Source of the DNA: Amyelois transitella
Taxonomy: Eukaryota; Arthropoda; Insecta; Lepidoptera; Pyralidae
Direction of reading: 5' to 3'
Assembly (NCBI RefSeq): GCF_032362555.1
Contig: NC_083518.1
Location: 4,848,501-4,912,500 of the forward strand
DNA: 64,000 bases
Shown here: one piece after another, positions 1 through 22,543 of the stretch
Numbering within the stretch: the first letter of the stretch is position 1
Layout: every line of letters starts with the position of its first letter
Notes under the pieces: model-generated
What the model saw: the letters and a program-made list of their open reading frames with translations, nothing else
Databases searched by the model: none
Told to the model about the DNA's origin: nothing
Made by a program: the position numbers and the translations under genes

Positions 1-8296
<8,296 letters not shown>

Positions 8297-11200
8297 CTGT
8301 TAACAATTGAAAAGTAAAAGTAAGCATCTACAAAAAAATTAAGAGAATTTCTATTTTCAAGTTCCTTTTTCAGAAAGCTCATCAAATGCGGTACTCGTAA
8401 ACGATTATGTGGACATGAAAACATAGCAAGGAGTTTCTCGATACAATGACTAATTCTTCAAGCTTTTCACAATCGCAAACAAAGAGCCTACCTATATTTT
8501 GCAGGCGGTTTACATGCATATCTGAATTTTTGATAATACAATATTATACATATTCTTAACATAACCTTCATTATTTCAGTAGACTTTGATACTACTTAGG
8601 TACTACATCAAGTAAGTACATTCAACTTTTATAAATTCATCTATTGCCAATGTTAATATAGTTTTATCTCCGTGTATCAATAGATAAAAATCGCGATAAC
8701 AGCAAATAACATTGTATTTACTTCATGAACATAACGGACAGTTGAAAGAGGTTGAAAGTAAGTCGCGGGCATGTCAGCAGTGCATATCCATTCAATGTGA
8801 TTGATGCGATGACAGCCATTTTCTCTGGAAATGATTGTGTGAAAACAATCTGGGACAACTGGTTAATTCAATAACCGAAGTTGTTGTCAATATAATATAA
8901 TCAATTTACATGAAACTCTTGAGTGACTGACAGATTACGTACAGCTAAAAAAACAAGTAGGAAGCTGAAATTTGGACGTTCCATATTCCATTAAACTTAT
9001 ACAGGGGAACACTTGAGGGTATATACCGAAATTCTTACGAACGGGAAATAAACAATATTTTTTGTATTACGCCAGTGGAACTACAAACTAATACTACTAA
9101 CTTAATACACTAGATTACAAACCAGTATGATATTAGATATCAGAATCTATTATTTGTTTAAATTTTTCACAGAGAAGTTTTTGACGGCCAGATTTAGTCC
9201 ACTCAATTGTGTTTACACCTAAGATGAACCGCTGTGTCATGACAGGCTTTGAATTAACTGACTGGAGTTTACACGGACGGCTTACAAGACACCGGACTCT
9301 ATTCGAGCACAACTTTCGGATTCTATCATTTATTTAACTTTCTAATACCCGATGTACCTATATATTGTACGTAGTTTTTGCACGGTTTAATCAGAAATAC
9401 ACGAAAACGTACTAACCTAAGAATAGCTTGTTATGTTACACCTTTTTACAATAATAGTCATCTCAACATTATGCTCTTAATTACTTATGTAAATTATGCA
9501 AATGTAACTCATTATTTTCAATAGCACTTGGAATATTTTAAAAGTATTTTTTCAATTCAAACTTTTAGGAGTTAAAACAAATCATATCAGTAATTTAGAA
9601 TATTAAATAAGGAAAGCTCAACGATAACAGTAAGAGCAAATAGTAAAATAAAAACGGAAGTACAGTGGGCTGCGCCTGTTCCGATCCGATTGTCCAAATA
9701 GGAAGTTGCAACACAGGGGTGCGTCGCCAATGTAGGCCAAAAGATAATCTGCGGAACTGTTTGGGAATAGGAAGTGAACATAACGAGCTTCTCATGTTAT
9801 GGCAAGTGGACTAATGGTTATGATATGAAGATACGTATATGATTATGTGAATCTCGTGTGAAGTATTTTGACATACATAAAATATATTCGACTACTAATT
9901 TAGATCCCATCCATAAGAGAGAAGTGGTATCTATCTGTCTGTAACGCTTTCACGGCGAAACCATTGGTCCTATTTAGATGAATGTTGTTTTTGTATGGAT
10001 ATTATTAATAACCCGAGGTCCAAATTTTCTGTGAATTCCCATTGATGCGATGCCCCGAGCTAGTACAGCATAGTTATTGGATTAACAGCCAGTACTTCAT
10101 ATATTATCAGAATCCAATAATTTATCTAGTTGTCGTGCACGGAATGTTCATTTCTTATTAACAAAGTAAATATTAAGTTACATTACGGTTTTGACATAAG
10201 ATACTCGAACTTGGATTATCATACCAAAGCACTAACAGGATTAGTTTTTAATGAGTTTAACTTAATTAGAGGGACTTGGTAAATAAGGCGATTTATTACT
10301 TTAAGGGTTTTCAACTTTTGTCACCTTAGGTAGGACACAATATTATTTATTTATATAAAGTGAGAGTAAACAATTTTAAGATGTCATAATTTTAACCAGG
10401 TCAAGTTTTTTGGTTCTGAACAAATATTTGTTTTATACAAAAGCAAGTAATTAAGGGGTCATCATCTTCTGACTCATCTACTATAACCTTATTAACCTAT
10501 GTAGTATTGTAACTGTATTTAGTCAGTTATTTGTTTCAATGAAGTATACATAACTAAAACGTGCAGCGTATACAAATTATGTACGCCAATAAAAATTCAT
10601 ACGTGAAATTATTTTAAGTTGGGCGGTGTGTAACTGACCTCTATCTAAATATATTTATGGAAATCAGGTCTTTAGTACTTCCTCCATAATTATGGCAACC
10701 GTAATATTGTCGCGTGTAAATAATATTAAGAACTAAGATTATTACAATTAACCTTAATCGGACTCGCTACAGATCAAATACTTTTTTTTATATAGTTTTA
10801 TTTTAATAAACCCTTGTAATTAAAAAAAGATAATTAAAACTCTTAAATATGAGATGCAGAAATAAACGAAAAAAACATTATTATTTTGCTTTTGAAAAGT
10901 TAATCGTATAAATCTTTCGAGTGTTGGACAGAAACGAAGAAGAGTTGCCCAAAACCAGGGCACGAAATTTCAACGACTCGCGATAAATATTGCAGTCGTG
11001 GACATAAAGAGAAATGTAGGGAACATCAGGAAACCCCAAACTCTGTAATGTGTTTTCGAAATGTTTTTGATTATACCAACGTACCAACACAACAGATGGG
11101 CTTCCAGTCAATTTCTGCGAGGTGGTAAATAAATACTTAGTAAAATGAACAAGTAAAGTGAATTCGGAATTAAAACGCCCTTAGAATATTTTGAAAATTT

Positions 11201-13899
11201 AAAAATATGGTTCTTTTTTCTGTATACAAAATTGAGGACATTATTCATTTCCATTAAAATTATCAGCACTAGGCTTCAGCATGCTTGGCTCAAGCTACTG
11301 GCGAATCCGCGAACAATCTCACTTATGTATCTCTAGCACGTACTGCTTCGCTTCAAGGATCTTTGTTTAATATTCCCTGATATATCACTGCAGATAAAAC
11401 TGCAGCCAATTTCAGTACTATGACATAATTGCAGGTTGCAAATTTGAAAGAATATTTTTGTAAGTTTTTTTAGATGTAATTTTTTTAAATGAATTCTAGT
11501 CATACTGTAAGATATTAAATGGTTAGCGTGGTTCTTATACCTATAGTAATATTATAGGAGAAAAAGATTTTGCACAGAAAGACTTTTTTCTGTAAATTCC
11601 CATGAGAGAAACCCCGCGCAAAAGGTAGTTTGTAAATAAAATTCTGAAGTAAACATATCAGATCTTATGTTTAGCCAACATTTTTGCTTTCATTTGTACA
11701 TAATAACATAAAACATACTTTTACGAAACCCTGTCACCTAATTTGATATCTATAAAGATGTATGTCGTCACCGCCGAGGCCAGCGTGACTACATATTGAG
11801 TAAATAACTTGTATGTGTTATTGTAAACATCGCGTCGACTTCATTCATTTTTATTTTTGTCCAAATTAGTATATAATTGTGATGCGGAATTGTTATTTGT
11901 ATCTACTTAGGTTCATATCCAGCATAGGAGAAGAAAAGGTTATTAAAATCAAATGTTATTAGATTTTTTTGCTCTGATAAATGACTAGGCTACTGTTTAA
12001 AAAGACCTCCTTACTTTCACGGACATTGATCCAAATAGTTTATTTGCCATTCACTGAGTATAATCTATAAATAGATATTTTATTTAAAGGCAACGTGAAA
12101 GAAAAGACCTGTAACCTAAACGTAAAGTTGGTATCTATGGAGATTCCTGAAAAGGTCGTATGATCTGCTAACATTGCCAAATTCGTAGCAGCCCTAGCTG
12201 AGGGGGAGGGGACGGGCAACGTGGGAAGCATAAAATGCCCGTTGCCATAGGGACCAAGGGCAACAACCCTCCCTATCCCTACCTACGAGCCAAAGTAAAG
12301 GATAAATGTAGGGCGTGTTTATAAAACACCCTTAGACAAAGGTAATATACTCGTAATCATGCAACGTAATTGAAATTGACATAACATTGCATAACAGGAA
12401 TAGACACGACGATAACCGATAAAAAAAAATTCTAAGTAAAAAATCTATAACTATTTTGAAAAAAATAAATAATTGTAGTCAATCATGAAAAAAGGGCGTT
12501 AAGATCATAGTAATGGTTCTAATTAAACTGATAATATTTTTCTTTGTTTAAACATCCAAATGATCTATTCTTTACTAATAGGTATGCATTGGGTTTCTTC
12601 CTAAAAACGTAAATGTATATATTAAAAGTCATGCGAGTAAATGTACATGAAGATTATTTTTATAAGAACATAAGTATGTATTATCTAGCATAGTGAGTAA
12701 AAGGATTTCCCGAATAGCCCTAATACAATTACTGGCATAGGTATAACAAAGGACAAAGGCTGGCCAATCGATGCGTCTAGACATAGCCAGGGTACGGCAA
12801 TAAAACCTTACTGCTGGTGAATTTTACACGAGACCGGCACGTTCACAGACTTTATGACCGTACTGATCCCAGGGAATTTGTTTTCGCATCCCGTTACGTT
12901 TCCTCTTTTTATTACAAACACAAAACCTTAATTAAAAATAGTTATTTTCCGCTATAGTTACTTATTTGAAAGTTATAGGAGAATCTTGCTAAAGCTTCGC
13001 ATTACCAGTGCTTGTGCCAAATCAATCTCACAATTCAACTACAGTTACTTGAACAAATAAATTAATAATTACAACTAAAGATTACTTGTGTGTCGACTTA
13101 AATATATAATTAGAAAAAGAAAATATCACACAACATGCCTTATAATATTGACATCATATAACAACCATATTATAATCTTGATTCAAAGGTCTCGAACAAT
13201 TTTCTAGATGAAAGCTTGCTACATGAAGGTCAAGGACAGTCGGGTCTTTATTGAAGAATGATAAAGATACAAAAAGTAACAAGTAAATTGAACAATCTTT
13301 TATTTGAAATTTCGGCAAACAGCCAAGATGAAAGATAGAATACTTTGTAATTTGTAAGTCTTGCAAAGTCAAGATAAAACTGAACAAGATAAATAAAAAT
13401 TAAACAAAACACCAGAATGTTATTATTTACTCTTATTATTTTTCAAAAGGCGACATAGATATACAAGTCATATTATTAATTAAGGCTGTTATGGTAACAA
13501 TATCAATGCTCTCTGCACCACTACGTTTTAAATGAAAAACGATATGTAAGGCGATCCAATGGTTCATATCGGAAATCGCCTGAAAACCGAAGGTGCCATT
13601 ACAGAACAAAACTATAAAAATAGCACTTGAATTTAATAAAAGGAAAACACTTTATTGGTAACAAACTGTTCCTTTATAGGTTTATATTCATTATCATAAA
13701 TTAGAAACTCCCAACTCAGTCTCAGGTAATATACGGGAAACGACAGTTATGATGGCTGCGGGCTAATTGAAATTTATGGACTTTGTTACCACTGTTTTTA
13801 TTATGTTGCAGCCAATATACTATAATCTTCATATACATTTTCATTTCATATGTTAGGTTTTCTTATTCAAAATTATAATACATAAATTTCGCCTTTCAG

Positions 13900-13965
13900 T
13901 ATTTCCAAGACTGTTGGCTCGGTCCACCCTGCAAGGTATATAGACGTATGACTATATGTATGGTT
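13900..13965 (-). repeat. SINE-like repeat family 1, short fragment
   Basis: Contains CCAAGACTGTTGGCTC and GCAAGGTATATAGACGT, the end block of family 1. Truncated on both sides. Confidence 0.6.
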
Positions 13966-16082
13966 GTTAGTAATGAAAAACAATATACTTATTACTTACA
14001 TTCTGTATGCGTTTAAGGTCTTCGACATTATACAGATTTCAGATTACCAGCGAATATAATCCAAACACTTTACACAAATGACGTATTGAAAGTCATTTTT
14101 GTAAGATAACAAATGCACATAACTATACAAAAATATCAATATTATACGAACTACGTAGAAAAATACACAGCTATTTTAATACTGTCCACTGAAACAATGA
14201 AACTTTAATGGATGGTGGTCACGACATCTATTTATTTCTCGACCTTGGAGAGAAACTTGGAAGGACGGCTTCTGCTTTTGGCATATATATTAACCAAAAT
14301 ACACCTTTTTTATTTTATTAAAATCCGGCTATAGACACTACAATGTTTTGTTAAGAGCACGAACTGGATCAAAAATTCACAACACAAATGACACTAAAGC
14401 AGATCATAGGTTCAGGTCATCCACGTGTGTTTTTGGCACAGATGAGTAGGAAAATAAATTTCTTGCCAATTGTTGCACAATATTTGAGTGAGATGCAATA
14501 GAGGCATGTGCTGAACTAACGTTAGAATGAGAGGAAGATAACTGAAATGCTAAAATAGATTGACTCCTACGCAACAAAGCGGTTTGTGTGTCGTTGATCC
14601 CTTTAGATCATTTGCTGAGTGTGCTGTCCTAACGATTGTTTATTTTGAATTTTTAGCAACATTTTCTTGAAGATACTTAGAATTATTTGAATTTAGATGC
14701 AATGGATACTATTGAAATAGGCATAAAAAATATAATGTAAATTATACAGCGACATAAACATGTTTCGTGTGATTTTATAGAATATTGATCAAAATCCTTG
14801 AGCGAAATACGGTTTTTTTTTTTTATATCAAACAAATTCAACATTTATACAAAGCAAACTATTCATATCATATTAACATTTATACAATGGCCGCAGTGCG
14901 TACAAACAAAGCTGCAGGCTGCAGTTCCCTATTCTGATTGACTGCAGAGAAAATATTGTAATCTTTTGATACTACATATTTGCTTTAGAAAGTGATAGAC
15001 AATCATCTCTTCAAGAATGAGATCTTATCACTATAATGAAGTGATGTTATTAACCTCAATGAGATAAAACATACAGTTATATTTTTGGAAGCCAATGAGA
15101 ACGCATGACTAATTGGAAATCATGCGATAATTACGTATCTAACGAGCGGACTGCAATTGCAACAGAATTCTGCACCAATGCCGGTAACGATCATTCCAAT
15201 TAACTGTATGCGGAATCTAAATCATATTCGTAATATACTAGCACGGATCCATGGTTTCTTTACTCTCAAAAGTACTGGGAATTTGATAATTAATCCCTAT
15301 TTTGAGATATATCTATATACTCGTGTGTATATATACTCGAAAAGACTAGCTTAAAGGTAGTTTTAGTTTTCAGAGTGAAGCGAAAACAATAATTCTATCT
15401 GAAGACATTAAGAGACAAAAAAAAATACTTATGAGAAAAATATCTGATTTGGAAGACAAATGATTGCAATAATGATGCATTAATGATTAATATCCCTGTG
15501 CGCATCCTGAGCTTTAAAACGGATGCAAATGGGTCAATGACACTTTTATCTGCATACAATACGCAGTTGCTATCCCGTTAGGAGACGATCATAAAACTGT
15601 AATGATCGTTATATATATAGGTCAGCTATCTTAGTTTGCGGATTCTTAACAAGCAAAATCATTGAATTTGCTTTTAATTGATGTTATAAATGTTTGGTAT
15701 GAAAAATACAATTCTTCTAAAATTGTGCAACTAGACCTAGAAGCTCATAATAAAATACACAATTTATTTGTAGCTACAATACTGCAGACAATTTTATCAA
15801 GTCTTTGCCATTATCTTTTTCATCAATAAATCATAAACATTGTATGAGATAACACGCACTTCTTGGCTTTCTCCGGCAATAAAAAGCAAATAATGGATTA
15901 AACACCAAAATCGATTCACTAAAAAAAAATATTGTTTTTAAAATTTACAAAAACAATAAATTGTACTTGTATATCAAATATCTATATTAGATTTATTAGA
16001 CCCCTAGTGGTGGAATTTTGACTACTAGATGAAGAAGACAGATTTATTTTATCATAAGCTTTATGATTATATATATACTTAC

Positions 16083-16124
16083 AGCAAACAAAAGTATATG
16101 ATTATACATATACTTTTGTTTGCT
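16083..16124. repeat. Perfect inverted repeat, 18-bp arms, 6-base loop
   Basis: AGCAAACAAAAGTATATG (16083-16100), loop ATTATA, then the exact reverse complement (16107-16124). It lies in the gene-poor stretch and is flanked by further TATATA-rich sequence. Confidence 0.88.
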
Positions 16125-18426
16125 TTATATAATATATAGCTTCGTTATAATAGAATAATATCCGACAATATTTTATTGCATTCCACAGATATTTTACTAC
16201 CGAAACAAAAATGTTGCGTATTTCTAACACGTTTAAGAACCGGCTAGGTACTCTAGTTTAAAATGCATGTTTTTTCTTAACCATTCATGTAGACTGGATA
16301 ACAAAAGTTGTCACATATACATGGAACAAAAATAATAAACTGATACAATGAAATTCCAACCAACAAAGAAGCAATCCTTCCAAGTTAAGTTAACACCACT
16401 GAATAAAATTGATTTACAGCGTAAGAAAAAAATTCAGGACGGTTTCACGTTGGACACGTAAACGATTAGAAATGTGGTTATTTTAATGCCGGCTCGGGAT
16501 AAAAAATTCACCACGTCCGCTCCCGTGTGTTGCCAAATGCGTACTAAAACGAATCGACTAGGGTGGCCTAGTGTGGCGCACGCAGGCAGGCGCCACACGA
16601 TTAGCATTATCGAGTCGATAGACTCTGAGCAACACCGAGGGATAGGTGAAACTCTAGTTTTAAATCACAAAAATGAAAGGCATCTGATAACAATAATTGT
16701 CAATGAGATCAAAGATAAATAAGTACAGAAAAGACATAGACTGGTAAAGAAATGTTCATTCACCATACAATAACAACGACATTATTCTGATAACTATTAA
16801 GAAATTCAACAATATCGTGTATATATCCAAAACAAGATACGTAATATACGCAGACTACACAATGGATGGCCCGATCGATCATGCTTAAGTAAAACAGAAT
16901 AAATAAACAACATGTATATTCTAACAGTTATAGAATCAATAATTAAAGGAAACAGCTCAAAAATTACTGCAAAATTTTAATCAGAATTCTCGTTTCACGT
17001 ATCATTGCACCTCCCTAAAGTTTTCCAATCGCCTTAACTGGGGTGGCAACCCCAACCGCGTCGCTTCTGCCCACGCCCCTTACCACTACATGCGCAGTTG
17101 TGCAAGTTGATAATGCACTACACAAAACAGTGCAGGAGGTCAACGAGAATCCTGAGCAAATTAATAATCATAATATATATAGTAATGAAAACGAGATCAG
17201 TATCAGAGTTTTCTTCAAATAAGGACATTAACGAACCAGATATTAGATTTTATAATAGTTCGTCTACCGAGATGCTTAGAATTAAGAACTGCGTACTTCA
17301 CAAATCATTTAATTACAGAATTAAAATATAATTGTTAAATAGAAAAATATCTACCTTTTCTCAAAATTCGGTGGCATAGATGGAGCCGCATTTTATGAAC
17401 TTTAAAATTATGCCTAAAACTTTAAAGTCATTAAAAGAAATAATAAACTTACAAAAATAGGTAAAGAGAGATGAGAAGAATACCCTTGAAATGAATTACG
17501 TAAGGCAAGGTACAAGGTCAGAGGAATCAATACTGTAGACGCCAGTATGACTAGTGAAGTAACAACAAATCCAAAAATTATATTTTCTGTCCCAGTTCAA
17601 AGCCTTTGGAAAGCATACCTGGCTGTGACAGACGGTAACACGTAACAGTAATCAGATCCCATTTAATGATCTATATCAGGCAGATCTTATTTCTTGGATA
17701 TGTACTTTGAGAATAGATAAAGATGAATTAAATTTAGAAGAAATAAAACTTTGTTTTGCATTAATTCGTTAGTTTGACCAAAAGCTCATTAAAACAAATT
17801 TAAAACGTTTGAAATTACACATTAATTGGACAAGTTCTACTCCCATACTTAATAATAATTGAAATAAATATTGCAAGCGCACTTTGTAACAGCCACAAAA
17901 AGCATATTGCGTGCACTTTGTTCAATACAAACGAGCGCACGGAATATTAACGAAAACAATACAACAGAATCGAAGGCTTTACGTCAACAACTATTGATGG
18001 AAATTTCGGTCAGGATACAAACCACTGGAAGTATTTTATACAAATATCAACTTAAGAAATTTATTTTCCCAGTACAATTATTTCCTATATACAATGTTTT
18101 TACACCGCGTGAAAGGGACCATTCATGATGTAACAAAAACTTACTCTCACTATTGATTCTATAGATAACAAAACAACTTATGCATAAAGCTGAGGGCTGA
18201 GCAGATAATTTAGATAATAAATGATTGAAGTAAAACAATCTTTTCTAAGAAATGGTCACTTTCACTAAATTAGAAGTAATTAAGAAAAATTTTACACAGT
18301 AAGCAACATTAGCGCATTTAAATGTAATTATTGTTGAGGTAAAATCAAATAAAATAACGCATTTGATATCTTTATCCAATCCAATTGAATATTTACTTTA
18401 ATTAAACTAACGTTGAGTGCGACATA

Positions 18427-19981
18427 CAGCCTTGGCCAAAAGTTTTAGGCACCCCTTAAAAATACACAATGCATGTTTACTATTGAAACAATGAATAAAT
18501 ACTTATCTTTAATGTATTGTCAGGGTCATAAAACGTTACCTGGCACAGTAGGTGGCATATTTTGAGGTCATGAAAAACCCTGGTCACCGAAAACAAAAGA
18601 TTTCAGTTTTTTGTAATCTCATCAGTGATTATATGACCAGTTGTGTTCTAGTCTTCAACTAGTAAACGAGCTGTAATTTTTTTTGAGCGACAAATTGACA
18701 TCATATTAATTCTAAAATGCCCAAAAAAAGTAAAATTACTATTTAAAATCGAGTGAAAATTGAACTTTTACACGAACAAGGGCGATCCCAGAAAGAAATA
18801 GCCAAGTTGGTGAAATGTTCGCGTTGCGCTGTACAGTTGGCCATCAAACGGTTTACTGAGACCGGTACCCACGACGACAAACCACGAGCAGGCCGAAAAC
18901 GTGTGACTACGGATCGCAAAGATAGAAAATTGGTTCGAGAGTCACTGAAAAATAGGAAGAAAACTTCATCCGCGCTTGCTGCTGCCTTGTCAGATGAAGC
19001 TGGAAAGTCAATAAGTTCGCGAACCGACACAAGAAGACTCGGGGAAGCAGGCCTAAAAGGGTGCAAAGCCAGGAAGAAGCCTAGGCTGTCAGAAACTAAT
19101 TAAAAGAAGCGCCTAGAATAGCTTTACAGTACCAACATTTCACAGAGGAAGATTGGGCTAATGTGGTGTGGTCTGATGAATCTAACTTTAAGGTGAGTCA
19201 ATTCTAGTAGTTTTCTTATAATTAAGAACGTTTCCTTCTTAGTTCCACTCTTATAATACAAATTATAATCAATTTCCTAATTGGTGTTGTTTTTTCCTCA
19301 ACCAGGTTTTTGGGACACCGGGTGTGACCTTTGTGAGGCGACGTATGGGCACAGAATACCATGCAGATTGCGTTGTACCTACTGGCAAGCACGGCGGAGG
19401 TAGCATTATGATCTGGGGCTGCATGGCTGCCGATGGCGTTGGTGAAATGTTTGTTTGTGAAGGTCGTATGAACAGTGAAAAGTACATCCAAGTACTCAAA
19501 ACTCCTCTAATACCATCGCTAATAAGCATTTACGGTGACACCAACCTAGACGGCGTCATTTTTCAGCAAGACAACGCACCGTGTCATAAGTCAGGGATTG
19601 TGATGCGTTGGTTTGTTGAAAATAATATTGAGGTGCTGGATTGGCCGATGCAGTCTCCAGACCTCAACCCAATTGAGCATCTTTGGGGTATTTTAAAGCA
19701 GAGGATCAAGGAGCATTGTATTTCATCAAAAAGTGCATTAAAAATGCATTAGTTTAAGAATGGAACAGTATTTCTAGGAATGACTGTACAAAGTTAGTAT
19801 GCAGCATGCCGGCTCGAATCAGTGCAGTAATAAAATCTAAAGGTGGACCTACTAGATTTTAAGCTTTTCTTGTTTATATTAACCTAATTTTTAAGAAATA
19901 AATAAATATAGAAAATAAAAGTTGTTTTACTTCATTATTTTAATAAAAGTTGGGGGTGCCTAATACTTTTGGCCAAGGCTG
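18427..19981 (+). mobile_element. Tc1-like DNA transposon, full length but inactive
   Basis: Terminal inverted repeats of about 29-30 bp (CAGCCTTGGCCAAAAGTTTT at the left end, its near-perfect reverse complement ending at 19981, ignoring one mismatch) are flanked by TA on both sides (18425-18426 and 19982-19983). That is the Tc1/mariner target duplication. The 1,555-bp length and single transposase fit the Tc1 family. The transposase has the DD34E spacing of Tc1 but carries stops and frameshifts, so this copy cannot move by itself. No other full copy is in the window. Confidence 0.95.
18717..19862 (+). pseudogene. Tc1-like transposase, disrupted, with an apparent 113-nt intron
   Basis: The ATG at 18717 opens MPKKSKITI but is broken by TAA at 18744-18746. 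The frame continues with a paired-type helix-turn-helix (HEQGRSQKEIAKLVKCSR..VQLAIKRFTETG) and a basic linker (KPRAGRKR) as far as TAA 19101. A one-base loss near 19115 shifts frame. The catalytic part then reads WSDESNFK (first D), FQQDNAPCHKS (second D) and DLNPIEHLWG (E), with 34 residues between the second D and the E. Between FK and VFGTPG lies a consensus intron, donor AAG|GTGAGT at 19193 and acceptor CAACCAG at 19305. Near 19750 there is another frameshift plus stop; the ancestral C-terminus can be followed to TAA 19860-19862. Clearly a dead copy. Confidence 0.9.
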
Positions 19982-19983
19982 TA

Positions 19984-22543
19984 GATTGGTTTAATGAGTC
20001 ATTGGGAGAGAGCAATTGAATCATGGACGATTTACAAATGTCCTAAGATACAAATAACAACTTATTTGTCGATTAATATAGGTTTCGCAAACGGACTAGG
20101 TACTTTTGGAAAATATCTACACTTTTTATTGCCAAGTCCTAAGTTAGAATAGCTTGACTCAACATCATAGCTGCGAGTATTTATCACCGCACTTTCCTTC
20201 TAGTTCTTCGTAAATACGGTCACTAATATAGAGCTGTAATCAGTAATAATATTCTCTAATGACTGGTCGTTAATCGCAGCACTTAGAGAGAAAAGCTACC
20301 CGTTGCCATAGTTTAATCTTGTGGTTCACCAAGATATCGACATATAGTGTTTTAAATGAGTAACACGTTTTCTAATTCTCGAAAATTTCATCTTTGTTGT
20401 TTTTGTGATATTTCACAATCAGAGTTAATTTATCAAGAGTTTATACGTATGAGAAAGTATTCCTCATTCGGATTGGCCTGGATAAAATAAAGTATCATTA
20501 AGCTTTGTAGTATCCCACGACACAAGTCTCGAACTTTCTGCAGGGCTAGCTCATTCTAATTAATAAACTTCTTTCCTATATATAAACATTTATCCTAATG
20601 AAATGAAGAATAGACTTGTCCGTATCATTGACCGGGCTAGAGGGTGACTCACAGACTTGTTAACAGCATCTCGCCAGTCTCGTAAAACTGGATTACTTAA
20701 GACATGTTTTCTTTTATATATTGAGCCCGATTGTAGCTACGAACTACGATAAAGGGTGAGGGTGATTGCTTGAACTTATACATATGATAGCGATAATTAT
20801 ATTGTTTTTGTAATTGGGTATTGTTAAAATTTTCATTATTGTCTCAACATTTTTGTCGGTCTAGTTAACCCAACCCTACGAAATTACGGGTTTCCTAGAC
20901 GGAGATTTATTGGAAAATTTTCTGTTCTTATTGACTTAATAAAAGTCATAATATAATTTAAACAGAAAATAATTTCCGTGCTTTAGAGAATATGTCTGGT
21001 AATGTATAAAATATACTATACATACATATACAGCCATTAAAACTAAAAAGCCCGCTTATAGGACAAGAAATTGAACTATAAAAATCTTACAGTAATCATT
21101 TTAAATACATCGGACACAAAATGATAAACTATCGTATCTATCACTACATAAATAGAACAGCAACAGATATAATAAAATAGTCACCTTTTAATTATAATTC
21201 CATGAAAGTTTATTGTAGTATTTATTCGTCATGTTGATCAATCGCACAGTTTTCAATTAGATATAAATAGGCTTGTTTTATAATTTTAATTAACTTATAT
21301 CACAAAATTATTCAAAGTTAGCCCATGTATCTACCTAGTAAACAGCATATGAAACTAAGTTTGCGACTTTAAAACAAAACTACGACGTCATCGTTATACT
21401 TCGGCTATAATTTGGAGAAATCCATCACATGTCCACAATTTTAACCCGAAATGATGGCTATCATAATAATGAATACAAAATTGCCGTAATAATAACAAAA
21501 ATCGACAACAAAAGTAAAAGTCGTAGAGTAAAGGCAATAAATCAAAAGCGACCTATAAAAGCCATCTTCGCTGCAATTATTGGAAGCAAACCAAGCCGTA
21601 ATAGCTTTATGATAGACAATTTCCATCTTCATCATATTGGAGGCAATTGATTTTAATTATAACTCAATGGGTCGCAGCCTTCCAGCCTAGAACGGACTTT
21701 TTTATATAAAATTCTTTTTTTTAACTAAAATGTAAATTTCGGATCGAGCTTCCTGGAGTGCTTTCGTGACAAGTTTGTGGTGGTTACGTACGTAGAAGAA
21801 ATATCTATCCAGTAGCCTACATCTAAACATGACCTATTAAATCCTGAGTTGCAATGCTTATCGTCTCATATAAGACTTATGGCACTGATCTACCAATGAG
21901 CTCCTGCAGGCTATCAGTAAACTGGTTGGATTTGAGATGGGTCTCTCTTAAAGGAAGCCCATGATTTAATCTATCAGATTTTTAACTATATTTTAAGACT
22001 ATTTATAGCTCTGCACTAGACTGAGTAAATTCTGGAAAAGGCGTAAATTGTTTGTAGGTTTCAAATTGTAAACGAGATCAAAAAGAATTAGAAATTTGGT
22101 GACTAAGCCTTTGAGAGCCTTTCTATTTTATTCGTAACTCAAGGTAACTCATTACTTTCCCTTTGATAACGGCGGACACTGAACCAGAAAGTGACAGTTG
22201 CTTCAAAACTGTGGTAAACATATTTATTTTTTCTTTAATGTCAGATTCAGCCAAATACGTTAGAATTTTTAAATTTTATAAAAACACTTAACGAACGAAG
22301 AAGGAAACAGTGAACTTAAAAAAAAATAGGTCATTTTTCTGTCGCGAGCCTGCAAAAAGAAGACTTAAAATGTCTTAGTACAACTTGTTTTAAATATAAT
22401 AATATGTCGTAAATTAAACACATAAGGCGTAGGTTATACAGAGCCAAAAGTCACAAGACGTTTAGCTGGTTTACTGATTGAGTGTAATGTATCTTAAAAG
22501 ATCTCAATAACTACATACATTAATATTATTGAAATGTTCTATT
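19984..22543. other. Intergenic or intronic AT-rich DNA, nothing coding seen
   Basis: No frame with protein-family similarity on either strand. A fragment around 20500-20560 (CACGACACAAGTCTCGAAC.. and GCTAGCTCATTC) resembles the tail seen at about 38300-38370 and 62345-62400, so old repeat material is present. Confidence 0.55.

Larger units (their letters stand above)
8297..18426. other. Long AT-rich stretch with no supported gene
   Basis: I find no reading frame with recognisable protein similarity here on either strand; the open frames are short and AT-driven. The stretch may be the first intron plus 5' region of kinesin light chain. Visible content: a family 1 repeat fragment (13900-13965), a perfect hairpin (16083-16124), modestly GC-rich patches at about 12180-12300, 16520-16600 and 17030-17095, and scattered repeat debris. 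I cannot assign function to the GC patches. Confidence 0.6.

Noticed and set aside
8297..8424. Extension of the kinesin light chain start exon upstream (frame open to 8424)
   Set aside because: A consensus acceptor lies at 8298-8297 and the family start is at 8271; the extra residues are intron-like.
16474..16722. 82-codon frame in the gene-poor stretch
   Set aside because: Starts at GTG, has no recognisable family and no splice or codon support.
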